Assembly: GCA_963592135.1 (NCBI GenBank)
Contig: CAVAVP010000006.1
Span: forward strand, 26,651-90,650
Direction: 5' to 3'
Source: UBA3700 sp963592135
GTDB taxonomy: Bacteria; Bacillota; Clostridia; Christensenellales; UBA3700
DNA length: 64,000 nucleotides
A program made the translations under genes and the position numbers. Under the pieces are notes generated by a model. It saw only the letters and a program-made list of their open reading frames with translations, made no database searches and was not told the DNA's origin. Position 1 is the first letter of the stretch, and every line of letters starts with the position of its first letter. Positions 42,395 to 50,893 of this stretch are shown piece by piece.

Positions 42395-43153
42395 CTATAG
42401 TAAATTCTTTTTATAAAGAATTCTAGATACTGCTATTGTAAATACTACACCAACTGGAACCATTATACCAACAGTTGATGAATTTAATGCAGGAACTGCA
42501 ACGAACAAAACAATCATTAATATTACAGGTGCAATTGCAATTTTCCAATTCTTAGAAATAAATACAACGGCAAGTCCACCAAATAAAGCTGGCAATATTT
42601 GATTAAATGCAGCAGAAAGCGTTTCTGACTCTAAAATTGGAGACAGAGGAACTATCAAACAAACACCAATTAAAATTATTAAAGTTGTAACAATACTTGA
42701 TACTGTTATAGCGATTGTAGATATAATTTCACCTTCTTCTGAAGTTGCCTTATAGCCAGATCTTTCAAGAGCGTCTAATGCACATGGCAATTTTAAGTTA
42801 GAAATATTACCTGTAACAAATGCTACATATGTACCACCTGCTCCAAGCATTGGTGTATATGTGAAAATTTCAACTAAACCTACTGCCCAATACATTGGAA
42901 GAACAGCTAGTATTCCTTGTCCTAAAGCTTTCCAATTTGGTAAAGCTTGGAAAATAAGGGCTACAACAAATGGAGAGAAGAAAATTAGAGCAAATATTAC
43001 TAAACCTAAAATTCTACCCCACTTATGAGTACCATTCATATATTTTACTGTTTCAGGATCTACAACATTTTCTACGGATTCATTATTTACACTTGAAATA
43101 TTTTCTATATTTACATCTTCTATATTTACATTTTCATTTTCTAAATTTTCCAT
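42395..43153 (-). CDS. Membrane protein partner of DUF5058, hypothetical transporter subunit
   Basis: 252 residues: an Asn/Glu/Val-rich repeat-like head (NVNIEDVNIENI), then about seven helices, with MYWAVGLVEIFTYTPMLGAG, GTYVAFVTGNISNLKLPCA and VIPLSPILESE. LGAGGTY resembles the LGPLGLS turn of its neighbour. It follows the DUF5058 gene by 13 bases. Together they look like a two-subunit carrier. No function is established. Confidence 0.72.
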   Translation of the reverse strand: MENLENENVNIEDVNIENISSVNNESVENVVDPETVKYMNGTHKWGRILGLVIFALIFFSPFVVALIFQALPNWKALGQGILAVLPMYWAVGLVEIFTYTPMLGAGGTYVAFVTGNISNLKLPCALDALERSGYKATSEEGEIISTIAITVSSIVTTLIILIGVCLIVPLSPILESETLSAAFNQILPALFGGLAVVFISKNWKIAIAPVILMIVLFVAVPALNSSTVGIMVPVGVVFTIAVSRILYKKNLL

Positions 43154-43166
43154 ACTTACCTCCTTA

Positions 43167-43901
43167 TTAACCTAACCAAGAAGTTAAAGGAATTGCTGAT
43201 GCCATACCACATATTAAAGATAATGGTAATGCATAATCCTCAAGCCATCTAACTTTTGCTTTTTTAGATATTGTTCCAACAATTGCCATAACAACAGCAG
43301 AAACAATCATAACTAAAACTGGAATTAAGCCATATGTCTCACCTTTAAACACACTTGTCATATCACAGAAAACATATCCTAAAAAGGCAGAAATCATTCC
43401 CATAAACATTGACGTTCCTAGAATATCTCCCCATTTTTTATCTTTACTTTCAAGTTTTAACATACCAGTAGAAACTTTTTTAGTAATAAGAGGAACTAAC
43501 AATATTCCAATCGCTATACCAAAAGTCATTACAAATAATACTGTTACAAAGCTTGAAGCATCAGGAATAACTGTACCAGTTGATAAACCTAAAGGTCCAA
43601 GAGCTGCAGCTGCTGCGGTTGTTTCATAAGTTAAAGAACCTATAACAGACAATCTAAGCCAAGGAATAGCAACTCCTAATGATTTAGACAAAGCAACTAC
43701 TCCAACAAGTACTGCAATAGCAGGTGCTATTGTAAATACTGCTGCTGAAGAAATTGTCTTCTTAATAATTTTCATGTCCATATTTTTAGCTTTAGCTCTT
43801 TTTATAGCTCTAACCAAAAAAAATACAGATTGTCCAACTACTGCTGCAATAATAATTCCTACTATTACAAACAAAATTGGACTATTTACATTAAACTCCA
43901 T
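43167..43901 (-). CDS. DUF5058 family membrane protein
   Basis: 244 residues, about seven hydrophobic helices (PILFVIVGIIIAAVVGQSVF, TIAPAIAVLVGVVALSKSLG). LRLSVIGSLTYETTAAAAAL and LGPLGLSTG are the conserved core of DUF5058. First gene of a four-gene run with its partner, an M20 peptidase and a small membrane protein, which suggests uptake or release of an acylated amino acid or dipeptide. Good AAGGAG site. Confidence 0.82.
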   Translation of the reverse strand: MEFNVNSPILFVIVGIIIAAVVGQSVFFLVRAIKRAKAKNMDMKIIKKTISSAAVFTIAPAIAVLVGVVALSKSLGVAIPWLRLSVIGSLTYETTAAAAALGPLGLSTGTVIPDASSFVTVLFVMTFGIAIGILLVPLITKKVSTGMLKLESKDKKWGDILGTSMFMGMISAFLGYVFCDMTSVFKGETYGLIPVLVMIVSAVVMAIVGTISKKAKVRWLEDYALPLSLICGMASAIPLTSWLG

Positions 43902-43950
43902 TTTATATTCTCCTTCACTCTTTCGAGTTATTTTATTTTTCTCTAATAAA

Positions 43951-43977
43951 AATGAGACTTAGTTTAAGAGTCTCATT
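43951..43977 (-). terminator. Terminator of the ABC importer operon
   Basis: AATGAGACT / AGTCTCATT with a 9-base loop and TTTTTATT following on the minus strand. Confidence 0.85.
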
Positions 43978-44017
43978 CAATCATTGAATGTTTTATATTA
44001 TACTACATATTCATATA

Positions 44018-44287
44018 TTATTTAATAAATTTTTTATAGCCTTCTCCATTTTGTAGAGCTTTAGATATTCTAGATAACGTCGTATTAGAAATTCCTGTAA
44101 TTTCTACTATCTCAGCATAAGTTTTTCCTTGCTTTAATAATTTTACTGCCTCAATTCTTTGTGCTATGTTTTCTTCTTCTTTAAAAGAAAGTAAATCATC
44201 AAAAAAAGCTTCACAATCTTCGATTGTTTTTAATTGTAAAACTATATCATATAAATCCTTTAATGCAGCAGGTTTTTTATCACTCAT
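44018..44287 (-). CDS. TrpR-like YerC/YecD family regulator
   Basis: 89 residues, LYDIVLQLKTIEDCEAFFDD, DLLSFKEEENIAQRIEAVKL, LLKQGKTYAEIVEITGISNT, TLSRISKALQNGEGY: the YerC/YecD form of the TrpR fold with a helix-turn-helix at about residues 55-76. Last gene of the ABC importer operon, overlapping the ATPase gene by eight bases. A paralogue heads the his operon, so this copy probably senses the imported amino acid (or histidine). Confidence 0.93.
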   Translation of the reverse strand: MSDKKPAALKDLYDIVLQLKTIEDCEAFFDDLLSFKEEENIAQRIEAVKLLKQGKTYAEIVEITGISNTTLSRISKALQNGEGYKKFIK

Positions 44288-45173
44288 CTTTTATATCTTC
44301 AATTTCCTTATCTTTTTCTTTATTTTTTCTTAGGAACATTTTTAATTTTTCACTTTGAGTATTGCCAAATACTTCCTCGCTTGTTCCCATTTCTTCAACT
44401 ACACCATTTGACATAAATATAACTTTATCTGAAACTTCTCTAGCAAACTCCATTTCGTGAGTTACTATTATCATGGTGCTGTTTGTTGTGTATTTTAATT
44501 CTTTTATAACTTTTAAAACCTCACCGGTAAGTTCTGGGTCTAAAGCGGATGTTGGTTCATCAAAGCATAATATATTTGGCCTCATCGCTAGGGCTCTTGC
44601 AATTGCTACTCTTTGACATTGACCACCCGAAAGTTCACAAGGATAATTTTGCATTTTATCTTCAAGTCCTACTCTAGTTAAAAGATCCCTTGCGTTACTT
44701 TCTATCTCTTGTTCCATATTAATTTTTATGTCTTTTATTTCTTTTTCAACTTGTTTTATTTTCTTAAAAAAACTTAAATCTTTATACTTTGTATAAAGTT
44801 CCTTTCTTTTACTAAATAAAACTCTTCCTATACTTTCCTCTGGCGCTAGCATTACATTTTTTAAAGCTGTATACTGCGGAAATAAATTAAATTGTTGAAA
44901 AACCATACCCCAATTTAATCTTCTAGATCTTATCTCGGAAGTTGAAGTTTTTTTAATAGTTTCAGCATCAAAAATTTTGCCACCATTTAACCAAACTTCA
45001 CCCGCATCTGCAGTTTCTAAATAATTTAAACAACGAAGTAAAGTTGTTTTTCCCGAACCTGAAGAACCAATAATAGATAAAACTTCGCCTTGATTTAAAT
45101 CAAAGTCTATACCCTTTAATACCTCAGTTTTACCAAAACTCTTTTTAATTCCTCTAACTTCCAAAAAAGCCAT
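44280..45173 (-). CDS. Amino-acid ABC transporter ATPase with an inserted coiled segment
   Basis: 297 residues, GlnQ/HisP type: Walker A GSSGSGKTTLL, Q-loop FQQFNLFPQYTAL, signature LSGGQCQR, Walker B ILCFDEPTSALD, H-loop THEM. Between the Q-loop and the signature (about residues 105-155) there are about 45 extra charged residues (SKRKELYTKYKDLSFFKKIK and QVEKEIKDIKINMEQEIE) not found in typical relatives. Powers the permease next to it. Long Lys/Glu tail. Confidence 0.93.
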   Translation of the reverse strand: MAFLEVRGIKKSFGKTEVLKGIDFDLNQGEVLSIIGSSGSGKTTLLRCLNYLETADAGEVWLNGGKIFDAETIKKTSTSEIRSRRLNWGMVFQQFNLFPQYTALKNVMLAPEESIGRVLFSKRKELYTKYKDLSFFKKIKQVEKEIKDIKINMEQEIESNARDLLTRVGLEDKMQNYPCELSGGQCQRVAIARALAMRPNILCFDEPTSALDPELTGEVLKVIKELKYTTNSTMIIVTHEMEFAREVSDKVIFMSNGVVEEMGTSEEVFGNTQSEKLKMFLRKNKEKDKEIEDIKDE

Positions 45174-45181
45174 ATTTACCT

Positions 45182-45829
45182 CTAAATCTTAAAATAACTC
45201 AATCTCTTTTCTAAATACCCAAATAAAAGTGTCAAAACACCAACAAATATTAGATAGAATACAGCAGTATAGAAAAGTGGGTAAATAATACCATATACAG
45301 CCGTTATATCTTGAGCTTTCTTTATTATTTCTGTTACCGCAATTACACGAGCAAGAGATGTATCTTTTACAAGTGTTGTGATTTCATTACTCATAGGTGG
45401 AACTATTCTTTTTATAACCTGAAGAAGAATTACTTTAAAAAATATTTGAATTTTTGACATACCTAGTACTTGGCCTGCCTCGTATTGTCCTTGTGATATG
45501 CTTTCTATACCTGCCCTATATATTTCACTGAAATAACATGCGTAATTTATGATAAATGCAACAGTTACTGCAAGCATTCTATTTTTCATTGGAGTATTAA
45601 AAATTAAACCTGGAACATAGAATACAATAATTACTTGAAGCATTAAAGGTACGCCTCTTATTATCCAAATAAAAATCTTTACAAGATATTTTAATGGCTT
45701 AAACTTTGACATTGAGCCAAACGATATAATTAAACCTAAAGGAAGCGCAAAAACAAGTGTCAATATAAATAGTAGACACGTCGTTTCAAATCCTTCTAAA
45801 AGTCTTAATGTAACTGTAGCAAAATCCAT
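45182..45829 (-). CDS. Amino-acid ABC transporter permease
   Basis: 215 residues, HisM/GlnP type: about five helices, TLRLLEGFETTCLLFILTLV start, RGVPLMLQVIIVFY and the EAA coupling motif EAGQVLGMSKIQIFFKVIL. One permease gene only, so it should form a homodimer. An intrinsic terminator separates it from the binding protein gene. Confidence 0.95.
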   Translation of the reverse strand: MDFATVTLRLLEGFETTCLLFILTLVFALPLGLIISFGSMSKFKPLKYLVKIFIWIIRGVPLMLQVIIVFYVPGLIFNTPMKNRMLAVTVAFIINYACYFSEIYRAGIESISQGQYEAGQVLGMSKIQIFFKVILLQVIKRIVPPMSNEITTLVKDTSLARVIAVTEIIKKAQDITAVYGIIYPLFYTAVFYLIFVGVLTLLFGYLEKRLSYFKI

Positions 45830-45837
45830 AATTATCT

Positions 45838-45876
45838 CAAAAAAACTATCCTTAATGACTAATCAAAAAGGATAGT
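45838..45876 (-). terminator. Intra-operon terminator between binding protein and permease
   Basis: ACTATCCTT (45845-45853) and AAGGATAGT (45868-45876), with a run of T after the stem on the minus strand. It lies in the only sizeable gap of the operon and should reduce permease expression relative to the binding protein. Confidence 0.85.
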
Positions 45877-45884
45877 TATTAATT

Positions 45885-46733
45885 TTAATCTTTCTTATAA
45901 GCAATTGGAGCAAATAATGTATAACCCACAATTAATGTTCCCTTATTCTTAATATATGTCCAAGAACCATCATCACTTGTTGGCTCTTCTGGCTTTCCAA
46001 TATTAACTAAAGCTGATGTTAAACCATATTTTGCTGCAATTTCATTAATTTTGCCTTCTTGTTGTAGTTCATATAAGGCATTATTAACTTTATAAGTTAA
46101 CATTGATTCTCCCTTTCTAAATCCAATTGCATATGTTTCACTTTCAACTGGTAAATCTCCATATATTTCAATTTTGCCATTAAAAGTTGAACCTTCTGTA
46201 TTTACATAATAGTTAGCCATAACAGAATCCATAATACCTACATCTGCAGTTCCAGCTAAAATTTCAGTAAAGATATCTCTTTGAGCTGTTAAAGATGTAT
46301 ATTTAAATCCTACAGCCTTATATTGTGAATCATATAGTTCTTCACCTGCAGAGCCAGCTTCTGCAACTATTGTTTTTTCCTTTGGATTTGCATTAATGTC
46401 TTCAATTGATGCACCTTTCTTAAATACGAGAACTTGCTTGTTTACTAAGTAAGATACGGACATACTCATATTTTCAGATCTTTCAGTTGTTAATGTCATA
46501 CCATTCCAAATAGCATCGATTGATTTACCATTTAATTCTATTTCTTTTGTTTGCCATTCAATTTCTTGAAATGAAGCTTTAATACCTAACTTTTCACAAA
46601 CTGCTCTTGCTACTTCTGTATCAAAACCAATTAAATTTGAATTATCATCACCTGTTTTAGAACAAGCAAATAATGACACAGCTCCTGTAATAATTACTAA
46701 AACAATAAGTAAACTTGCAATAATTTTCTTCAT
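45885..46733 (-). CDS. Circularly permuted amino-acid-binding lipoprotein
   Basis: 282 residues. The lipobox SLFAC (Cys 24) is followed at once by DNSNLIGFDTEVARAVCEKL, which in normal SBP_bac_3 proteins is the second element. The rest runs in normal order (IELNGKSIDAIWNGMTLT, EAGSAGEEL, ADVGIMDSVMANYY, AIGFRKGESM, EIAAKYGLTS). Then come a Pro/Asp linker and WTYIKNKGTLIVGYTLFAPI with AYKKD and the stop: this is the missing first strand (usual start GxLxVGYTxFAPxxY). All parts are present but rotated. It should bind an amino acid outside the membrane and feed the permease. Confidence 0.92.
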   Translation of the reverse strand: MKKIIASLLIVLVIITGAVSLFACSKTGDDNSNLIGFDTEVARAVCEKLGIKASFQEIEWQTKEIELNGKSIDAIWNGMTLTTERSENMSMSVSYLVNKQVLVFKKGASIEDINANPKEKTIVAEAGSAGEELYDSQYKAVGFKYTSLTAQRDIFTEILAGTADVGIMDSVMANYYVNTEGSTFNGKIEIYGDLPVESETYAIGFRKGESMLTYKVNNALYELQQEGKINEIAAKYGLTSALVNIGKPEEPTSDDGSWTYIKNKGTLIVGYTLFAPIAYKKD

Positions 46734-46766
46734 AGTTTTAAACTCCTAAATAAATTTTAACAATAT

Positions 46767-46799
46767 CACTATACTCCACTTCGGTAGAGTAGTAAAGTG
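46767..46799 (-). promoter_or_regulatory. Promoter with 33-bp dyad in front of the ABC importer operon
   Basis: TTTACT (46796-46791), 17 bases, TATAGT (46773-46768) form the promoter. A dyad covers it exactly: CACTATACTC at 46767 and GAGTAGTAAAGTG ending 46799, with an inner CTCTAC/GTGGAG stem. A repressor site is likely; YerC-like protein is the obvious candidate because AGTAAAGT also occurs upstream of the his operon. Confidence 0.55.
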
Positions 46800-46954
46800 T
46801 TTTTTAATACTTTTTTACACAACTTTTTAAATATTAACGAATAAAGGTTGCATTTTTGCAGCCTCACTTTCCTTATTATCTCAAAATTTTATTTTTTTTA
46901 GATTCGGATATTAATTTTTTAAGAACTTGACATGTTTCTTTAACATTCATAAGA

Positions 46955-47220
46955 TCACTTACATTTATTTTTTTCATCACTATTTAAAATAAATCTTATT
47001 TCACCAGTTTTGCTAATACTTTAGTATTTACCTTTGTTATCTGAATAATAGTATATTTCTTTACTATCGCTAAAAGAAATCTTCTATTCCTTATATTCTC
47101 TTACAATATTTTTTTATCTTCAATAACTATTGCATCTTTCTTTTTTATAAAAAGTAAAATTGCAAATACAGCAAGCAATATATCTAAAGCTAATACAACA
47201 AATGCTATAACTTTATCCAC
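46955..47220 (-). pseudogene. Decayed small membrane protein gene
   Basis: A GTG-started frame (47220-47101) gives VDKVIAFVVLALDILLAVFA and ILLFIKKKDAIVIED, a membrane helix and a charged end. After a frame change, KISFSDSKEIYYYSDNKGKY and SISKTGEIRFILNSDEK are readable to 46955 but interrupted by TAG, TAA and TGA. It looks like a membrane-anchored protein that has decayed. The rest of 46800-46954 shows nothing more. Confidence 0.5.
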
Positions 47221-47246
47221 TCTTATTTTAATACTAAACCTTATTT

Positions 47247-48380
47247 TTAATCTATAAAATCTACAACAATACTATTCATTGTATTTAAATATTCTTCTTT
47301 GATTGAAACATAATTTTCACTTATATTTAAAAATTTAAAATTCTTTTCAATTATATATCTATAATAAGATAGAAAGTCCCTATTAAATAATTCCTTATAT
47401 TTTTTTAGATCTACCCCGCTATATAACCTGAATGACAACATAACAAATTCCTCTTCTTTGGATTTTTCCGTCATGAATTCCTCAGGAATATGCGCAAGCT
47501 CCCCTTTATCTACTTGACTATAATATTCATCAAAATTATCTACATTATAGAATCTATCATTTCCTATCATAGAGTGAGAGGCAATTCCTAAACCTAAATA
47601 ATCTTTAAGCTGCCAATACTTTAAATTATGTTTTGCTTCAAAACCCTTTTTCGCAAAGTTAGAAACTTCATATCTATAAAAACCTTTTTCCTTTAAAAGC
47701 ATTGAAGCATAATTAAAAAATTCAACTTGCATATCATCATCTATAACATCAATTTTTCTCTCATCAATCATCTTTTTCAAAGGGGTTCCTTCTTCTAGTT
47801 GTAACATATAAACAGACATATGATTTACATTAAATTTTGTAATCTCATCAATGAAAAATTTAATGTCATTTTTATCCTGATATGGAAGCCCTATCATTAA
47901 ATCAACCGATATGGACAAATTGTGTTTCTCAAGCATTTGTAAAGCTCTATAAACATCTTTTACTAAATGAACACGATTTATAGCTTTTAATGATTTGTCA
48001 TTAAGGCTTTGCACACCAAGAGAAACTCTATTTAATCCAAAATTTTTTAAGTCTAAAATCAAGTTTTCATTAATAGATTCCGGGTTGGCCTCAATCGTGA
48101 ATTCTTTCAAGTTTTCCTCATGTTTTAGACATTTGTTTTCTAAAATACTTCTAAAATAATTCGTTTTTAATAATGATGGCGTTCCACCACCAAAATATAG
48201 AGTGTCAATTTCCCTATCTTTAAAAAATCCTTTTTCACTTAAAATAGAAATTTCTTTCGAAACATACTTGCAGTATTTTTCCATATCTGAATCATCTTTC
48301 AAACATGAAGAAATAAAGTCACAATAATAACATCGTGACCTACAAAAAGGAATATGGACATAAACGCCTAAATCTTTCAT
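47247..48380 (-). CDS. hemW: HemW-like radical SAM protein
   Basis: 377 residues; the radical SAM cysteines C-x3-C-x2-C appear in YVHIPFCRSRCYYCDF, followed by LYFGGGTPSLL, EANPESI, GVQSLNDKSLKAINR and MIGLPYQ. The spacing and length fit HemW, now regarded as a haem chaperone rather than a coproporphyrinogen oxidase. Six bases after lepA, the typical lepA-hemW order. Confidence 0.93.
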   Translation of the reverse strand: MKDLGVYVHIPFCRSRCYYCDFISSCLKDDSDMEKYCKYVSKEISILSEKGFFKDREIDTLYFGGGTPSLLKTNYFRSILENKCLKHEENLKEFTIEANPESINENLILDLKNFGLNRVSLGVQSLNDKSLKAINRVHLVKDVYRALQMLEKHNLSISVDLMIGLPYQDKNDIKFFIDEITKFNVNHMSVYMLQLEEGTPLKKMIDERKIDVIDDDMQVEFFNYASMLLKEKGFYRYEVSNFAKKGFEAKHNLKYWQLKDYLGLGIASHSMIGNDRFYNVDNFDEYYSQVDKGELAHIPEEFMTEKSKEEEFVMLSFRLYSGVDLKKYKELFNRDFLSYYRYIIEKNFKFLNISENYVSIKEEYLNTMNSIVVDFID

Positions 48381-48386
48381 TTATTT

Positions 48387-50195
48387 TTAATTATCACTAT
48401 CTAGTTTTAGTATTGTTAAAAAGGCTTCTGATGGCAATTCTACTGAGCCGAATTGACGCATTCTCTTCTTACCTTCTTTTTGTTTTTCAAGTAATTTTTT
48501 CTTTCTTGTTATATCGCCGCCGTAGCACTTTGCAAGTACATCTTTTCTAACAGCCTTTACGGTTTCTCTTGCAATTACCTTACCGCCTATTGAAGCTTGA
48601 ATAGGAACTTCAAATTGTTGTCTTGGTATTACGTCTTTTAACTTTTCAGCAATTCTTCTTCCTCTTTCATATGCTCTATCTTTATGAACAATAATTGAAA
48701 GCGCATCACAAACATCTCCATTTAACATCATATCAAGTTTAACAAGATCTGATTTAACATAACCTTTTACTTCATAATCTAGGGATGCATATCCTTTAGT
48801 TCTACTCTTTAGAGTATCAAAAAAGTCATATACTATCTCATTTAGTGGAATATCATATTCAACTTGAACTCTTGATGTGTCTAAATATGACATATTTATA
48901 AAAGTTCCTCTTTTATTTTGACATAACTCCATTATTGGCCCTACATAATCTGGAGGCGTTAAAAGCGATGCCCTAACAATAGGCTCTTCCATATGATCAA
49001 TTTCAACTGCAGGTGGCAAATTTGATGGATTGGAAACAACAATTCTCTCCCCTGTTGTTTTTTGAACAATATATTTAACAGATGGAGCCGTTGTTATAAG
49101 GTCTAAATCAAATTCTCGTTCAAGTCTTTCTTGAATTATATCCATATGGAGTAAACCCAAAAATCCACATCTAAATCCAAATCCTAAAGCAGTTGAAACT
49201 TCAGGCTCATACATAAGTGAAGCATCGTTTAGTTTTAATTTTTCAAGTGCATCTTTTAAATCTTCATATCTAGCACCATCAACGGGATATACACCACTAA
49301 AAACCATCGGTTGAGCTTCTTTAAAGCCTTCTAATGGTTCTTTTACAGGATTTTGAGCAGATGTTATAGTATCGCCTACTTTTGTGTCTGCAACGTTTTT
49401 AATTGAGGCACAAATATATCCAACATCTCCGGAGGATAATTCATCAAGAGCATGAGTTTTAGGAGTAAAAATTCCAACTTCAGTTACATCATAAACTTTT
49501 CCTGTTGCCATCATTTTTATTTTATCGCCCATCTTTACTTTTCCATCAAAGATTCTAACGATAGAAACAGCACCTTTGTATGCATCATAATAAGAATCAA
49601 AAATTAAAGCCTTAAGAGGTTTACCATCATCACCACTTGGTGGTGGTAAAAACTCTATAACTTGCTCTAAAACATTTTCTATTCCTATACATTGTTTTGC
49701 GGAAACTAAAGGAGCATCTGTAGCATCTAAGCCAATTACATCCTTTATTTCTTTCTTTACTTCTTCAGGTCTTGCTGATGGCAAATCTATTTTGTTTATA
49801 ACTGGAATAATTTCAAGCCCATTATCTAAAGCCAAATATACATTTGTTAAAGTTTGAGCTTCTATTCCTTGAGAAGCATCTACTATTAAAATTGCACCAT
49901 CACATGCTTTAAGCGATCTTGAAACTTCATAAGTAAAATCTACGTGTCCAGGAGTGTCTATTAAGTTAAATAAATAAGTTTCACCTTTATAGGTATACTT
50001 CATTGTAACTGGAGCAAGTTTTATGGTTATTCCTCTTTCTCTCTCCAAATCCATACTATCCAAAAGCTGTGCTTGAGCATCTCTTGGCGCAACTGTTTCA
50101 GTTACAGCCATAATACAATCAGCAAGCGTTGATTTACCATGGTCAATATGGGCTACAATACAGAAATTTCTAATTTTAGATTTATCTATTATCAT
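48387..50195 (-). CDS. lepA: Elongation factor 4
   Basis: 602-residue translational GTPase that back-translocates ribosomes. G1 AHIDHGKSTLAD, switch II DTPGHVDF, NKIDLPSA; domains II-IV and the LepA-specific C-terminus (RRKKKLLEKQKEGKKRM-like basic end: KCYGGDITRKKKLLEKQKEG). A good AGGAG precedes the ATG. First gene of the lepA-hemW pair, divergent from the LUD gene. Confidence 0.97.
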   Translation of the reverse strand: MIIDKSKIRNFCIVAHIDHGKSTLADCIMAVTETVAPRDAQAQLLDSMDLERERGITIKLAPVTMKYTYKGETYLFNLIDTPGHVDFTYEVSRSLKACDGAILIVDASQGIEAQTLTNVYLALDNGLEIIPVINKIDLPSARPEEVKKEIKDVIGLDATDAPLVSAKQCIGIENVLEQVIEFLPPPSGDDGKPLKALIFDSYYDAYKGAVSIVRIFDGKVKMGDKIKMMATGKVYDVTEVGIFTPKTHALDELSSGDVGYICASIKNVADTKVGDTITSAQNPVKEPLEGFKEAQPMVFSGVYPVDGARYEDLKDALEKLKLNDASLMYEPEVSTALGFGFRCGFLGLLHMDIIQERLEREFDLDLITTAPSVKYIVQKTTGERIVVSNPSNLPPAVEIDHMEEPIVRASLLTPPDYVGPIMELCQNKRGTFINMSYLDTSRVQVEYDIPLNEIVYDFFDTLKSRTKGYASLDYEVKGYVKSDLVKLDMMLNGDVCDALSIIVHKDRAYERGRRIAEKLKDVIPRQQFEVPIQASIGGKVIARETVKAVRKDVLAKCYGGDITRKKKLLEKQKEGKKRMRQFGSVELPSEAFLTILKLDSDN

Positions 50196-50265
50196 ATAGG
50201 CTCCTAAATCTTAAATATTATATTAAAAATATATATAAAACACAACTACACAAAAACAATTGTGT

Positions 50266-50271
50266 TATAAT
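50266..50271 (+). promoter_or_regulatory. -10 element of the LUD-GDPD unit
   Basis: TGTTATAAT-type extended -10 (TATAAT 50266-50271). Start near 50278, giving a 12-base leader with GAGG. It lies inside an upstream extension of the open frame, which decides the start at 50290. Confidence 0.55.
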
Positions 50272-50289
50272 ACATATGTTGAGGTTTAT

Positions 50290-50892
50290 ATGGAAAATTT
50301 ACTTGAAAATTTAAAAATAAAAGGATTTAAACCTTTTTATTTCGAAAAAGAAAATGAAGCTATTGAGAAAATAAAAAATTTAATACCACAAAATGCAAAC
50401 ATAGGCTCAGGTGGTTCTATGACGATTAAAGAATTAAATTTATTAGATATCTTGGAAAAAGATGGTCATAAAATTTATTCACACTCAAAAGCGAACTCTA
50501 GTGAAATGCCTACAATTTACCAACTTGCACAAAACGCTGATTATTATATTTCATCAACAAATGCTCTAACAAAAAAGGGTGAATTTGTAAATATTGATGG
50601 GACTGCAAACAGAGTTGCCTCTCTTTCTTTTGGCCCTAAAAATATTATTTATGTTTTAGGAACTAACAAAATAACAAAAGATATTTCATCAGCAATAGAT
50701 AGAATAAGAAATTATGTTGCACCAAAAAATTGTATAAGATTAAATAAAAACACCCCATGTGCAAAAACTGGAAAGTGCGAAAATTGCAATTCAGATGATT
50801 GTATTTGTCGAGTAACAACAATACATCATCACCCAACAAGCAAACAAGAAAATGTATATGTAATAATAATTAATAAGGAGTTAGGTTACTAA
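50290..50892 (+). CDS. LUD domain protein
   Basis: 200 residues from ATG 50290 (GAGG five bases ahead). LUD/DUF162 fold of the LutC/YkgG type: ENLKIKGFKPFYFEKENEAI, IGSGGSMTIKELNLLDIL, YYISSTNALTKKGEFVNIDG, NRVASLSFGPKNIIYVLGTN. The C-terminus has four cysteines in CAKTGKCENCNSDDCIC, common in the Clostridial branch. Relatives act in lactate use; here no LutA/LutB lies nearby and the role is open. One base gap to GDPD. Confidence 0.9.
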   Translation: MENLLENLKIKGFKPFYFEKENEAIEKIKNLIPQNANIGSGGSMTIKELNLLDILEKDGHKIYSHSKANSSEMPTIYQLAQNADYYISSTNALTKKGEFVNIDGTANRVASLSFGPKNIIYVLGTNKITKDISSAIDRIRNYVAPKNCIRLNKNTPCAKTGKCENCNSDDCICRVTTIHHHPTSKQENVYVIIINKELGY

Positions 50893-50893
50893 A

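Noticed and set aside
43974..43990. CATTCAA...TTGAATG palindrome beside the terminator
   Set aside because: Short, A+T-rich and without a promoter around it; most likely chance.
50241..50264. CACAA...TTGTG dyad before the LUD gene as an operator
   Set aside because: Five-base arms with a long spacer occur often by chance in such sequence; no candidate regulator nearby.
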